Positions 30,684 to 39,003 of a stretch of DNA of 64,000 nucleotides are shown here, in pieces. Made by a program: the position numbers and the translations under genes. Each line of letters opens with the position of its first letter. Positions within the stretch are counted from its first letter, which is position 1. Below the pieces are notes generated by a model, which was given only the letters and a program-made list of their open reading frames with translations, made no database searches and was not told the DNA's origin. The DNA is taken from the NCBI GenBank assembly GCA_037440925.1, contig JBBITF010000002.1, positions 55,318-119,317 on the forward strand, in the 5' to 3' direction. This DNA comes from JAABUE01 sp037440925. Lineage in GTDB: Bacteria; Chloroflexota; Anaerolineae; Anaerolineales; Villigracilaceae.

Positions 30684-32135
30684 TTACATCCCAGGCTTGC
30701 GCTTGTGCCAGTCTGTGGCCTGCTGATAAGCGTATGCCGCCCGCAGCAGCGCCTCTTCGCAAAAGCGCGGCGCCAGCAATTGCATCCCAACCGGCAGCCC
30801 TTTGCCATCGAAGCCCACCGGGAACGAAACGCCCGGCACACCTGCCAGGCTGGCCGGCAGGGTGAACACGTCTTCCAGGTACATCGCCAGCGGGTCGTTC
30901 TCGTGCGCCCCGATGCAGAAGGCGGTGGTGGGCGTGGTCGGGCAGGCAATCAAGTCCACTTCGTGGAAAGCGGCCTCGAAGTCGCGCGTGATGAGCGTGC
31001 GGACTTTCTGCGCCTGCCCGTAGAAGGCGTCGTAATATCCCGCCGAAAGCGCGTATGTTCCCAACATGATGCGCCGCGTCACCTCCGCGCCAAACTTCTG
31101 CCCGCGCGTCTTGAAAAAAACGTCCATAAGCGTCTCGGCCTGCGCGCGCGGCCCGTAGCGGATGCCGTCGAAGCGCGCCAGGTTGGCCGAAGCCTCTGCC
31201 GGCGCCAGGATGTAATAGACCGGCAGCGCGTACTCGGTGTGCGGCAAACTGATTTCGTGGACTTCTGCCCCCAGAGCCTCGAACTGCGCGACGGCCGCCC
31301 GCGTCTTTTCCTCGACTTCAACCTGCATCCCTTTAATGAAATATTCCTTCGGGACGCCGATCCTCGTCCCTCGCAGGTCGGCGCGCTCGAGCTCCAGGCG
31401 CGGTGTTTCCACATCGGAGGAAGTGGAATCCAGCGGATCGCGCCCGGCCATGATAGTCAACACCTCGGCCACATCCTCGGCTGTGCGGCCAAACGCGCCC
31501 ACACAGTCCAGCGACGAGCCGAAGGCAATCAGCCCGTAGCGCGAGACGCGCCCGTAGGTCGGCTTCAAGCCGGTCACGCCGCAGAACGAGGCCGGTTGGC
31601 GCACCGAACCGCCCGTGTCGGTGCCGAGCGCCGACGGGACGAGCCGCGCCGCTACAGCCGCCGCCGAGCCGCCCGAGGAGCCGCCCGGCACGCGCGTCAG
31701 GTCCCAGGGATTGTGCGTCACGCCGTAGGCCGAGTTTTCGGTGGAGGAGCCCATGGCAAACTCATCGGTGTTGGTCTTGCCGATCACAATGGCCCCGGCC
31801 TCCTGCAAACGACGGACGGAGGTGGCCGTGTAGGGCGGCAGGAAGCCTTCCAGGATTTTCGAGCCGGCCGTGGCCGGCATCCCTGCCACGGTCAGCACGT
31901 CTTTCACGGCAATCGGGATGCCGCGCAAAGGCTGGCTGTCGTCCGGGCCGGCGCTGTCTGCCTCGTCCGCCTGCTGCAAGGCGCTCTCGGCTGCAATGTG
32001 CAGGAAGGCGTGCAGGGGTGGATTCAACCGCGTGATGCGCTCCAACATAGCGCCCACCAGTTCGCGGCTGGAAAACTCCCCCCAGCGCAGGCCGTTTTGC
32101 ATTTCTTTGAGACTGAGTTCGAAGAGATCGGTCAT
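30684..32135 (-). CDS. gatA: Asp-tRNA(Asn)/Glu-tRNA(Gln) amidotransferase subunit A
   Basis: 483 aa. Amidase-signature enzyme with catalytic Lys in IPIAVKDVLTVAGM (near residue 75) and the Ser-rich triad stretch GGSSGGSAAAVAARLVPSAL (near 150), GTDTGGSVRQPA, and YGRVSRYGLIAFGSSLD. It hydrolyses glutamine and passes ammonia to GatB for amidation of mischarged tRNA. It starts two bases after the gatC stop; gatB is not in the window. Confidence 0.95.
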   Translation of the reverse strand: MTDLFELSLKEMQNGLRWGEFSSRELVGAMLERITRLNPPLHAFLHIAAESALQQADEADSAGPDDSQPLRGIPIAVKDVLTVAGMPATAGSKILEGFLPPYTATSVRRLQEAGAIVIGKTNTDEFAMGSSTENSAYGVTHNPWDLTRVPGGSSGGSAAAVAARLVPSALGTDTGGSVRQPASFCGVTGLKPTYGRVSRYGLIAFGSSLDCVGAFGRTAEDVAEVLTIMAGRDPLDSTSSDVETPRLELERADLRGTRIGVPKEYFIKGMQVEVEEKTRAAVAQFEALGAEVHEISLPHTEYALPVYYILAPAEASANLARFDGIRYGPRAQAETLMDVFFKTRGQKFGAEVTRRIMLGTYALSAGYYDAFYGQAQKVRTLITRDFEAAFHEVDLIACPTTPTTAFCIGAHENDPLAMYLEDVFTLPASLAGVPGVSFPVGFDGKGLPVGMQLLAPRFCEEALLRAAYAYQQATDWHKRKPGM

Positions 32136-32137
32136 GG

Positions 32138-32425
32138 CTACTCGAACACCGGCGGGACTTTGAATTGTCCCTGCGCTTGTTGGGGAGCATTGGCGAGCAG
32201 GGCTTCACGGTTCAAGCCGGGACGGGCTTCATCTGGGCGCAAAGGAGCCTGCTTCGCCGAGAGGCCGGCAACGGGGGATACCTCCTTTGTATCCAGTTCT
32301 TGCAGCCGGGCAAAATGGTCGAGGATGGCTTCCAGTTGTTCGCGGTAAAGCGCCTTTTGCTCGTCGGTCAGTTCCAGGCGAGCCAGGCGGGCAATGTGTT
32401 CGACTTCTCGAAGGGAAAGTGGCAT
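32138..32425 (-). CDS. gatC: Asp-tRNA(Asn)/Glu-tRNA(Gln) amidotransferase subunit C
   Basis: 95 aa. Typical GatC: MPLSLREVEHIARLARLELT at the start, helical bundle, then LREDEAR-like LRPDEARPGLNREALLANAP and the C-terminal QGQFKVPPVFE. GatC stabilises the GatAB complex. The ATG follows a minus-strand TATAAT by six bases without a Shine-Dalgarno site, so the gatC-gatA mRNA may be leaderless. Confidence 0.93.
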   Translation of the reverse strand: MPLSLREVEHIARLARLELTDEQKALYREQLEAILDHFARLQELDTKEVSPVAGLSAKQAPLRPDEARPGLNREALLANAPQQAQGQFKVPPVFE

Positions 32426-32431
32426 AGGGGA

Positions 32432-32437
32432 ATTATA
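32432..32437 (-). promoter_or_regulatory. -10 element of the gatCA mRNA (leaderless)
   Basis: Perfect TATAAT on the minus strand, six bases before the gatC ATG. Confidence 0.5.
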
Positions 32438-32450
32438 TCAGTTTGGGAGT

Positions 32451-33350
32451 TCAAGGAGTCGGGGCAGGCGCGTAGGTTTCAGTCACTTGAGTTTCTTGTT
32501 CCCAGCCCAGTGTATACCAGCGCAGGTATTCTTCTACATGCGCGCTCCAGTACTGCTCGTCGTGTAGGCCGGGGTAGAGATGCCATTCGTGCGGGATGCC
32601 CATCTGGGTCAACAGGGTTTCGAACTGGCTGTTGAAGCCCAATTCCTGGTCTTTGTCGCCCATGTCCATGAAAATGCGCGGCCAGGCTTCGGGCGGCACC
32701 CCTTCGAGATAGTCTTGCAAGAAGGGACGGTCATCGCCAAAGGCAGCCAGGGAATGCAGGCCGAGCGCGCCGAACAGGTCCCAGCGTTGCAGGCCGAGTT
32801 TCAAAGCCCAACCCGCCCCGCGCGACAGGCCGCCCAGGGCGCGGTGTTCTCGGTTGGGCAGGGTGCGGTAGTGCTGGTCAATGTAAGGAACCAGATTCTC
32901 TACCAACCGTTGACCAAAACCCGGCCCGGCCGGCACGTTCCAATAGCGGTCATCCGGCAGGACGATGATGAAGGGCTGCGCTTCGTTGCTCAGGATCAAC
33001 CTGTCTGCGGCTGTCGCTGCGCCCAGTCGTACCCATTGGTCGTCGGTGTAGGTCTGTCCGTGCAGGAGGTAGAGGACCGGGTAACGCCTATCTGTTATCT
33101 CGTCATAACAGGGGGGCAGGTAGATGAGGTATTCTTGCGGCGGCGTGGTTTCGTTTACAGCGCCCTGTTCCACGCGGCCCGGCTGGCTGAGGCAACCTAG
33201 CGGAGTGGCGGTAGGCGTGACCGTTGGAGAGGGGAGCGGCGTCGGGGTGGCAGGGATGGCTGTGGGTGTAGGAGTCGGCTGGTTGGATGGGGAGCAGGCC
33301 CAAAGTCCAGAGAGAAGCGGGAGGAGGAGGAGAAGGCGGAGACGAATCAT
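32451..33350 (-). CDS. Lipoprotein esterase (esterase D/enterochelin-esterase-like)
   Basis: 299 aa from the ATG at 33350. Lipobox LSGLWAC (Cys near 19), Thr/Pro-rich stalk of about 30 residues, then an alpha/beta hydrolase of the PF00756-type: YPVLYLLHGQ (near 90), nucleophile Ser in ALGGLSRGAGWAL (near 172), Asp in DMGDKDQELG (near 230) and His in YPGLHDEQYW (near 262). It would hydrolyse an ester at the cell surface; the substrate is unknown. A TATAAT at 33386-33391 (minus strand) overlaps the divergent tRNA promoter. Confidence 0.83.
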   Translation of the reverse strand: MIRLRLLLLLPLLSGLWACSPSNQPTPTPTAIPATPTPLPSPTVTPTATPLGCLSQPGRVEQGAVNETTPPQEYLIYLPPCYDEITDRRYPVLYLLHGQTYTDDQWVRLGAATAADRLILSNEAQPFIIVLPDDRYWNVPAGPGFGQRLVENLVPYIDQHYRTLPNREHRALGGLSRGAGWALKLGLQRWDLFGALGLHSLAAFGDDRPFLQDYLEGVPPEAWPRIFMDMGDKDQELGFNSQFETLLTQMGIPHEWHLYPGLHDEQYWSAHVEEYLRWYTLGWEQETQVTETYAPAPTP

Positions 33351-33364
33351 GATGTCCAATTGGC

Positions 33365-33393
33365 TTGCGATTTTTCAATCTTCGCATTATACT
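33365..33393 (+). promoter_or_regulatory. tRNA-Pro promoter, overlapping a divergent promoter
   Basis: TTGCGA (33365-33370), 17-nt spacer, TATACT (33388-33393), about ten bases before the tRNA. On the other strand TATAAT (33386-33391) would serve the esterase gene. Confidence 0.7.
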
Positions 33394-33402
33394 CGCCTTG
33401 CT

Positions 33403-33475
33403 CGGGGTGTAGCGCAGTTGGCAGCGCACCGCGTTTGGGACGCGGGGGTCGGCGGTTCAAGTCCGCCCACCCCGA
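33403..33475 (+). tRNA. tRNA-Pro (anticodon TGG)
   Basis: A full cloverleaf folds: acceptor CGGGGTG/CACCCCG with discriminator A, D-stem GCGC/GCGC with loop AGTTGGCA, anticodon stem CCGCG/CGCGG with loop TTTGGGA (anticodon TGG at positions 3-5 of the loop), variable GGGTC, T-stem GGCGG/CCGCC with TTCAAGT. 73 nt; CCA is not encoded. Confidence 0.96.
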
Positions 33476-33482
33476 CACGAGT

Positions 33483-33514
33483 CGCCGATCCGAGACGGGT
33501 CGGCGGTTTCCTTT
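33483..33514 (+). terminator. Intrinsic terminator of tRNA-Pro (repeated in each unit)
   Basis: CGCCGATCC, loop GAGAC, GGGTCGGCG, then GTTTCCTTTC. The same hairpin is present again at about 33551 and 33619. Confidence 0.7.
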
Positions 33515-33649
33515 CACAAGGACAGGCAAGTCCGCCACCCCGACACGAGTCGCCGATCCGAGACGGGTCGGCGGTTTCCTTTCACAAGGACAGGCAAGTC
33601 CGCCCACCCCGACACGAGTCGCCGATCCGAGACGGGTCGGCGGTTTCCT

Positions 33650-33749
33650 NNNNNNNNNNNNNNNNNNNNNNNNNNNNNNNNNNNNNNNNNNNNNNNNNNN
33701 NNNNNNNNNNNNNNNNNNNNNNNNNNNNNNNNNNNNNNNNNNNNNNNNN
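33650..33749. other. 100-N assembly gap
   Basis: Exactly 100 undetermined bases, inside the tRNA-derived tandem array; probably a scaffold gap of unknown true length. Confidence 0.99.
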
Positions 33750-33789
33750 CCACCCCGACACGAGTCGCCGATGTCAATAGCGGAATAAA

Positions 33790-33924
33790 ACCGATGCCGC
33801 TTTCAATCGCCACGCGGCGGTAGCCGTACCGTGGGTTGGCTCGGGCAGCTGTATGCATCTTTTCCAAAAACTGAGCATCCTGGGCAGGACGACGCAACAC
33901 ATACCTGCCTACTAATCGGGACAT
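33790..33924 (-). mobile_element. Remnant of an IS3-family transposase (OrfB)
   Basis: About 45 codons: LVGRYVLRRPAQDAQFLEKM and HTAARANPRYGYRRVAI. The second stretch matches the NPRYGYRRI signature before the DDE core of IS3-family OrfB. Neither the catalytic core nor terminal inverted repeats are present, and the fragment ends close to the tRNA-derived repeat. It is a decayed copy that also marks the break point of the next pseudogene. Confidence 0.65.
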
Positions 33925-33925
33925 C

Positions 33926-34202
33926 CCTGTGTAGCGGCAGGCCGTCCGGCCAGGGCGTTGGCGGGTTGCCGTCCAGGAGGTAGTCGAAGGCCGTTAAGGC
34001 GGAACCCGGTTCAGGGTCGGAGGCTGAGGCGGTGATGTCCACAGGGGAAACGTACCAGTTGTTTTGTCCGGGCTGTCCGTTCAACGCGCCGAGAACCTCG
34101 GGCGGGAGACTGTCGCGCTGGTAGGCGTGCCAGCCAGGAGGCGGCTGCCAGCAGCAGGAGGGCGATCACGAGAAAGGTGATTTTTTGGGAAGTCGCGCGC
34201 AT
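33926..34202 (-). pseudogene. Broken secreted protein gene (signal segment plus Ig-like domain start)
   Basis: An ATG at 34202 begins MRATSQKITFLVIALLLLAA, a signal/anchor segment. Around 34140 the sensible reading shifts by one base to SLPPEVLGALNGQ and NNWYVSPVDITASASDPE, which resembles the start of an immunoglobulin-like/chitobiase-type domain (WYVSPVxxTxxAxD). That frame then runs into the IS3 remnant at about 33926. So the gene carries a frameshift and has lost its 3' part. Confidence 0.6.
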
Positions 34203-34356
34203 GGGAGTCCTCCCTGCAAGAGTTTTGTTTTATTATGCAGATTTTCGGACGCGATTGCAAGAGGCAAAGTTTACAATTTTGTTAGGTGGGGACGTATTGA
34301 TGACAGACGCGAGCAAGGCTGGCCATCCCCAACCATTTCTCCGGCAAGATAAATGC

Positions 34357-34362
34357 TATAAT
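34357..34362 (+). promoter_or_regulatory. -10 element of leaderless gene at 34370
   Basis: TATAAT ends seven bases before the ATG; no Shine-Dalgarno site. Confidence 0.5.
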
Positions 34363-34369
34363 CGCCTGC

Positions 34370-35239
34370 ATGGACATTCGCGCAGGGATCATCACCGCCA
34401 TGTTGATGGCTGTGCTGGCAGCCATTCTCCTGTTGCGCGCGGGCATCCGTTCCATCCAATCGGGCCGCAAACTGACCTTCTACCGGCTGCGCCGCCAGCG
34501 TATAAGCGGCGGCTGGCGCATGTTAGGCGCCAGTCTCTTGTTGCTAGGGTTGGGCGTCTGGCTGGCTTTTTATGGCGAACCGGTGGCTTACCGCTATTTT
34601 CCACCTTCGCCCACGCCTTCATTGACGCCGACTATCACGGTTGTTCCCACCATCACGTTGACGCCCACCATCACGCTGACCCCAACCATCACCGATACGC
34701 CCTCTATCACAGACACGCCTACCATTACGCCTACGCCTTACATCCCGCCGGCCATCGAGGCGCTCTTCGACAGCCTGGTGACGCCTAATCCAGATGCCGT
34801 GTTTAGCCCGCTGCAATTTTCGACGGTGTACGAAAATTACGAGTGCGTTGCGCCGGCCACCTCCTTCGTCAACCCCGTCCGTTCCATGACGGCCTGTTTC
34901 TCTTACAACAACATGCTCCCCGGTGCGCAATGGACCGCCTTGTGGTACCGTGACGGCGAACTCGTCCATTACGAGACCCTGCCCTGGGACGGCGCTACCG
35001 GCGGCCTGGGCTATTCCCAATGGTCGCCGCCGCCCGACGCCTGGCTGCCCGGTTTGTACGAAGTGCAAATCTTCGTCGGCCTGGAATGGAAGGTGGTCGG
35101 CCAGTTCCGTGTCAGCGGGGATCCGCCCACCTCCACGCCCAGCATCACGCCCAGCCCGACCATCGTATCCACCTCCACCCGTACATCTTCCGCGACGCCG
35201 CCTCCGCCTCAGCCGTCATCCCCGCCTGCCACTCCCTGA
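34370..35239 (+). CDS. Membrane-anchored protein with Thr/Pro-rich stalk
   Basis: 289 aa. Two membrane segments (residues about 5-25 and 49-68), a TPTITLTPTIT-type stalk (about 80-125), a soluble domain of about 125 residues containing paired Cys (NYECVAPATSF, MTACFSYNN) and WTALWYRDGELV, which looks like a beta-sandwich, and a second Ser/Thr/Pro-rich tail. Stalk repeats suggest surface exposure and possible glycosylation. Family not recognised. Promoter-proximal and probably leaderless. Confidence 0.72.
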   Translation: MDIRAGIITAMLMAVLAAILLLRAGIRSIQSGRKLTFYRLRRQRISGGWRMLGASLLLLGLGVWLAFYGEPVAYRYFPPSPTPSLTPTITVVPTITLTPTITLTPTITDTPSITDTPTITPTPYIPPAIEALFDSLVTPNPDAVFSPLQFSTVYENYECVAPATSFVNPVRSMTACFSYNNMLPGAQWTALWYRDGELVHYETLPWDGATGGLGYSQWSPPPDAWLPGLYEVQIFVGLEWKVVGQFRVSGDPPTSTPSITPSPTIVSTSTRTSSATPPPPQPSSPPATP

Positions 35240-35285
35240 CAGGCAATTGCATTCTCGCTCATTTTCATTTTCCCAAAGGAGCCGC

Positions 35286-35777
35286 ATGACGCAAAAACCC
35301 TTCCAAGATTACTATCCCGACCACATGGCGCACTGCTACGGCTGCGGGCGCCTGAACGAGTACGGCCACCAAATCAAGAGCGTTTGGGATGGGGATGAAT
35401 CGGTCTGCTATTTCGATCCCAAGCCTTATCACATCGCCATCCCCGGCTACGTGTACGGCGGACTGCTGGCCTCGCTGATAGACTGTCACGGCACCGGCAC
35501 CGCCGCAGCCGCTGCCTACCGCGCCGCCGGTCGCGGCATGGACACTGAGCCTGCCCTGCGCTTCCTGACGGCTTCCCTGCACGTGGACTATCTCAAGCCT
35601 ACCCCGCTGGGTGTGACTCTGGAAGTACGCGGGAGGGTCAAAGAAGTCAAAGAGCGCAAGGTCGTCATCGAAGAATGGATCGTTGCCAACGGCGTGATCA
35701 CTGTGCGCGGCGAGGTGATAGCCGTCCAGGTGCCGGAGCGGCTGATCGAAGAATTGCTGGCCAAGAAGGGCGGATAG
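35286..35777 (+). CDS. Hotdog-fold thioesterase (PaaI-like)
   Basis: 163 aa from the ATG at 35286, with AAAGGAG upstream. Core motif GYVYGGLLASLIDCHGTGTA (near residue 57, glycine-rich helix and catalytic acid of the PaaI/YbgC type), then LHVDYLKPTPLGVTLEV and RGEVIAVQVPE. An N-terminal HCYGCGRLNEYGHQIKS stretch has two Cys. Acyl-CoA thioesterase activity is likely, substrate unknown. It is followed nine bases later by tag. Confidence 0.85.
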   Translation: MTQKPFQDYYPDHMAHCYGCGRLNEYGHQIKSVWDGDESVCYFDPKPYHIAIPGYVYGGLLASLIDCHGTGTAAAAAYRAAGRGMDTEPALRFLTASLHVDYLKPTPLGVTLEVRGRVKEVKERKVVIEEWIVANGVITVRGEVIAVQVPERLIEELLAKKGG

Positions 35778-35786
35778 GGGAACGAC

Positions 35787-36344
35787 ATGCTGCCCCCGTC
35801 CACCTACTGCCAGTACGTGCTCGCCCACCCCGAAGACGAATTCAACAAGCGTTACCACGATCACGAATACGGCTTCCCGCTGGCCGATGACAATCTCCTC
35901 TTCGAGCGCCTGGTGCTGGAGATCAACCAGGCCGGGCTTTCGTGGATCACCATCCTGAAAAAGCAGGCCAACTTCCGCCGCGCGTATGACGGTTTCGTCG
36001 TCGAAACGGTAGCAGGTTACGGGGAGGCCGACCGCGCGCGCCTGTTATCGGACGCCGGGGTCATCCGCAACCGCCTGAAGGTGGACGCCGCCATCCAGAA
36101 CGCCCGCCGTATCCTGGAACTGCGCAAGGAGTACGGCTCGTTCAAGGGCTGGCTGGACGCGCACCACCCCCTCTCCAGGGAGGAATGGACGAAATTGTTC
36201 AAACGCACTTTTGTCTTCACCGGCGGCGAGATCGTGAACGAATTTTTGCTTTCTACCGGCTACCTGCCTGGGGCGCACGAAGAGACCTGCCCGGTCTACG
36301 ACAAAATCCTGCCGCTCGACCCGCCCTGGGCTATAATCGGGTAA
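35787..36344 (+). CDS. tag: DNA-3-methyladenine glycosylase I
   Basis: 185 aa. Tag family: zinc-site residues in CQYV (Cys) and near the C-terminus (HEETCPVYD), substrate pocket NQAGLSWITILKKQ near residue 50, and FVFTGGEIVNEFLLSTGYLPGAH near 145. It excises 3-methyladenine from alkylated DNA. The first residues before YCQYV are unusually short. Its TAA overlaps the ATG of the next gene by one base (TAATG). Confidence 0.93.
   Translation: MLPPSTYCQYVLAHPEDEFNKRYHDHEYGFPLADDNLLFERLVLEINQAGLSWITILKKQANFRRAYDGFVVETVAGYGEADRARLLSDAGVIRNRLKVDAAIQNARRILELRKEYGSFKGWLDAHHPLSREEWTKLFKRTFVFTGGEIVNEFLLSTGYLPGAHEETCPVYDKILPLDPPWAIIG
36332..36337 (+). promoter_or_regulatory. -10-like element inside the 3' end of tag
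   Basis: TATAAT ending six bases before the ATG at 36344; may give the hydrolase/MFS genes their own leaderless transcript. Confidence 0.4.
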
Positions 36345-37129
36345 TGGCTACCCACTCACAAATCATCCCTACTGCTGAACCTTTCTTCTTTCCAGGGGAG
36401 GCCGGCCGACCCGGCTGCCTGTTGATTCACGGCTTTACCGGCACACCCAAAGAAATGCGTTGGATGGGCGAATACCTCAGTGCGCAAGGCTATCCCTGCC
36501 TGGGTGTGCGCCTGACGGGTCACGCTACCCGTCCCGAAGACATGATCCGTTCCCGCTGCACGGACTGGATGGCCTCGGTCGAAGACGGCTATCACTTGCT
36601 GCGCGGCGTCGCGGAGCGCATCTATCTGGTTGGCCTGTCTATGGGCGGCATCCTGTCGCTGCTAATGTCCACCAGGTTGCAGGTCGCTGGCGTGATTGCC
36701 ATGTCCACGCCCTACCGCCTGCCATACGATTACCCGATTTGGGCGCTGAAACTGCTCAGCAAGTTCGTGGCCTACCAACCCAAAGAAAAGACCGAGCCAG
36801 GCGCAGACTGGTTCGACAAAGAAGCGTTCGCCATCCACGTTTCGTACCCGCAAAACCCGGTGCGTTCTGGGGCCGAATTGCAGCGTTTACTTCAGGAAAT
36901 GCGCGCGGCCTTGCCCAACGTCACTGCGCCGGTGCTGCTCATCCATTCGCAGAATGACACCTACGTCCCGCCCGAAAACATGGAGCAAATCTACGCCGCC
37001 CTGGGCGCTTCAGACAAGACCAAACTTTATATAACGGAAGCAGGCCACGTTGTCACGCGCGATGCGGCGCGGGGGGAGGTCTTTCGCGCGGCGGGAGATT
37101 TCATCCGGCGTGTGGAGGCGGGCGCATGA
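36344..37129 (+). CDS. Alpha/beta hydrolase (carboxylesterase/monoglyceride-lipase-like)
   Basis: 261 aa. HGFTGTPKEMRWM oxyanion loop (near residue 28), nucleophile Ser in LVGLSMGGILSL (near 97), Asp in HSQNDTYVPPE (near 205) and His in TEAGHVVTRD (near 235). It resembles the Est30 carboxylesterase group. The stop overlaps the MFS transporter start by four bases, suggesting co-translation; a link between ester hydrolysis and export or uptake is inference. Confidence 0.88.
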   Translation: MATHSQIIPTAEPFFFPGEAGRPGCLLIHGFTGTPKEMRWMGEYLSAQGYPCLGVRLTGHATRPEDMIRSRCTDWMASVEDGYHLLRGVAERIYLVGLSMGGILSLLMSTRLQVAGVIAMSTPYRLPYDYPIWALKLLSKFVAYQPKEKTEPGADWFDKEAFAIHVSYPQNPVRSGAELQRLLQEMRAALPNVTAPVLLIHSQNDTYVPPENMEQIYAALGASDKTKLYITEAGHVVTRDAARGEVFRAAGDFIRRVEAGA

Positions 37130-38265
37130 ACCCATCCATCCTGATGGTCGGCGCGGCTTTGTTCACCTGGGGCATTGGCGAGGGGATGTTTTTCTATTTC
37201 GTGCCGCTCTACATGCAGCAATTTGGCGCCAGCCCGATTTGGATTGGTTCCATCCTGGGTTTGTTTGGCTTTGTGATGATGTGCGCGCACATCCCCGCCG
37301 GGCTGCTTTCGGACCGGCTGGGACGCCGCCCCTTGTTGCGCCTGGCCTGGTTGGTTGGCGCGGGCGCGGCCTGGGGTATGGCGCTGGCGCCTTCTTTGCC
37401 GTTGTTTGTAACTTCCTACCTGTTGTACGGCGTCACTGCTTTCGTGTCCTCGCCGCTCTTCAGTTACGTGACCGCCGCGCGCGGGAAACTTTCGGCCGGG
37501 CGCGTGATGACCCTGACTTCGGCCATGTACAACCTGGGCGCTGTCATCGGGCCGCTTTCTGGCGGCTGGCTGGGAGATTATTTCGGTTTACAATCGGTCT
37601 TTCTGGGAGCGGCCCTGGTTTTTATGCTCTCGGTGGCCCTGGTGTTGTTCTTGCCGCCCCAGCCGCGCGAAACGCACGACGGCGGTGGCAGCGGGTGGGA
37701 ATTGCTGTCTAACCGGCGCTTTTGGAGTTTCCTGGCGTTGGTTTTCTTCACGATGTTTGCCATGTATTTGCCGCAACCGCTTACGCCGAATTTTCTACAA
37801 AACGAACGCGGAGTCTCTTTGCGTCAACTGGGATGGATTGGTTCGGCCGGCAGTTTGGGCAACGTGTTGTTCAACCTGGGGCTTGGGCATTTCTCTCCGC
37901 CCTTGGGGTTTGCGCTGGGGCAGGTTTGTGTGGGCTTGTTTGCCTTGCTTCTATGGCAGGGCAAGACGCCTGGCTGGTATGCGGCTGCCTTTTTCCTGTT
38001 AGGAGGTTATCGCGCCGCGCGGATGCTGGTCTTTGCGCAGGTGCGCTGGTTGATTCACCAGGCGCAGATGGGGTTAGCCTATGGCATTACAGAAGCGGTC
38101 AACTCTTCTGCTGTGATTCTGGCGCCTATGCTGGCTGGGGTTTTGTATGACAAAAATCCCGCTTCCATCTACGCTTTGAGCCTGCTCCTCATCGCCTTGG
38201 GCATTTTCCTCAGCCTCATCTTGGCTCAACGTTCCCCATCATCCTTAGCCGTAAGCGATGCTTGA
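37126..38265 (+). CDS. Major facilitator superfamily transporter
   Basis: 379 aa, about 11-12 membrane segments. The MFS motif A loop is IPAGLLSDRLGRRPLLR (near residue 60), with a second related loop VIGPLSGGWLGDYFG near 142. Coupled through ATGA to the hydrolase gene. The substrate is not apparent. Confidence 0.88.
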   Translation: MNPSILMVGAALFTWGIGEGMFFYFVPLYMQQFGASPIWIGSILGLFGFVMMCAHIPAGLLSDRLGRRPLLRLAWLVGAGAAWGMALAPSLPLFVTSYLLYGVTAFVSSPLFSYVTAARGKLSAGRVMTLTSAMYNLGAVIGPLSGGWLGDYFGLQSVFLGAALVFMLSVALVLFLPPQPRETHDGGGSGWELLSNRRFWSFLALVFFTMFAMYLPQPLTPNFLQNERGVSLRQLGWIGSAGSLGNVLFNLGLGHFSPPLGFALGQVCVGLFALLLWQGKTPGWYAAAFFLLGGYRAARMLVFAQVRWLIHQAQMGLAYGITEAVNSSAVILAPMLAGVLYDKNPASIYALSLLLIALGIFLSLILAQRSPSSLAVSDA

Positions 38266-38353
38266 GGGTATCAAAATTGGGGCGTTAGGTGTGTTGAACG
38301 CTGCGTTCCCTTTCTTTCTGGTAAGATTTTGATATCTCATCCTGGAGTTTGCT

Positions 38354-38992
38354 ATGCTCGAAATCGTTCCCTTTACCCTCGGCCCTGCTATGACCAATGC
38401 CTATCTGGTAGCCGATTCTGAAACCCGCGAGGCCGCTGTCATAGACCCTGCCTGGGATGGGCATGTTATTCTGGCGGAGGCAAAGCGGCGCGATTGGCGT
38501 ATTGCGCATCTGTGGTATACCCATGCCCACTTTGACCATATTGGCGGCGCGGCTGCCATTGCCGACGCCCTCAACCCACTGCCTTTGGTGGCCTTGCACC
38601 CGGCCGATCATACGCTCTGGCGCGCCCAAGGAGGCGCACCGTTGTTTGGCTTCTACATAGACCCCGGCCCCGAACCGACCATAGATTTATCTCATGGGCA
38701 GATTTTACGTTTGGGCAGCGTGCATTTCGAAGTCCGGCATACGCCGGGACATACGCCGGGATTGTGCGTGTTCTATGTGGCGGCAGAAGGTTTGTGTTTT
38801 TGCGGCGATTTGATCTTTCGTGACAGTGTCGGTCGCACCGACTTGCCCGGTGGAGATTGGGAGGCCCTGCTCAAGAGCATCCATGAGCAAATCTTTACCC
38901 TGCCCGATGACACCCGTCTGTTATCGGGTCATGGGCCAGAGACGACTGTGGGTGAAGAAAAGCGCTTCAATCCCTATCTGAGCGAGGCGTGA
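38354..38992 (+). CDS. Metallo-beta-lactamase-fold hydrolase (glyoxalase II-like)
   Basis: 212 aa, AGTTTGCT before the ATG and CTGGAG slightly upstream. Metal-binding THAHFDHIGG (near residue 56), HTPGHTPGLCVFY (His near 133), FCGDLIFRDSVGRTDLPGGD (Asp near 155) and LLSGHGPETTVGEE (His near 197). This pattern is shared by glyoxalase II and related thioesterases or persulfide dioxygenases. It is monocistronic between the MFS gene and a convergent gene. Confidence 0.9.
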   Translation: MLEIVPFTLGPAMTNAYLVADSETREAAVIDPAWDGHVILAEAKRRDWRIAHLWYTHAHFDHIGGAAAIADALNPLPLVALHPADHTLWRAQGGAPLFGFYIDPGPEPTIDLSHGQILRLGSVHFEVRHTPGHTPGLCVFYVAAEGLCFCGDLIFRDSVGRTDLPGGDWEALLKSIHEQIFTLPDDTRLLSGHGPETTVGEEKRFNPYLSEA

Positions 38993-39003
38993 TTCAAGGA
39001 CGC

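Larger units (their letters stand above)
33458..33773 (+). repeat. Tandem array of tRNA-Pro 3' end plus terminator, interrupted by the assembly gap
   Basis: A 68-69-nt unit starting CAAGTCCGCC (last part of the T-arm and acceptor 3' strand), running through the terminator hairpin and TTTCCTTTCACAAGGACAGG. Copies begin at 33458 (inside the tRNA), 33527 and 33595; the third runs into the N gap at 33650, and another partial copy resumes at 33750 and ends at about 33772. Unit 2 lacks one C. The number of copies across the gap is unknown. Confidence 0.93.

Noticed and set aside
30453..32348. 631-codon plus-strand frame opposite galE, gatA and gatC
   Set aside because: Arg/His-rich low-complexity translation, spans three real genes on the other strand.
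33458..33649. Direct repeats mistaken for a CRISPR array
   Set aside because: Units are contiguous with no unique spacers, contain tRNA 3'-end sequence, and no cas genes are present.
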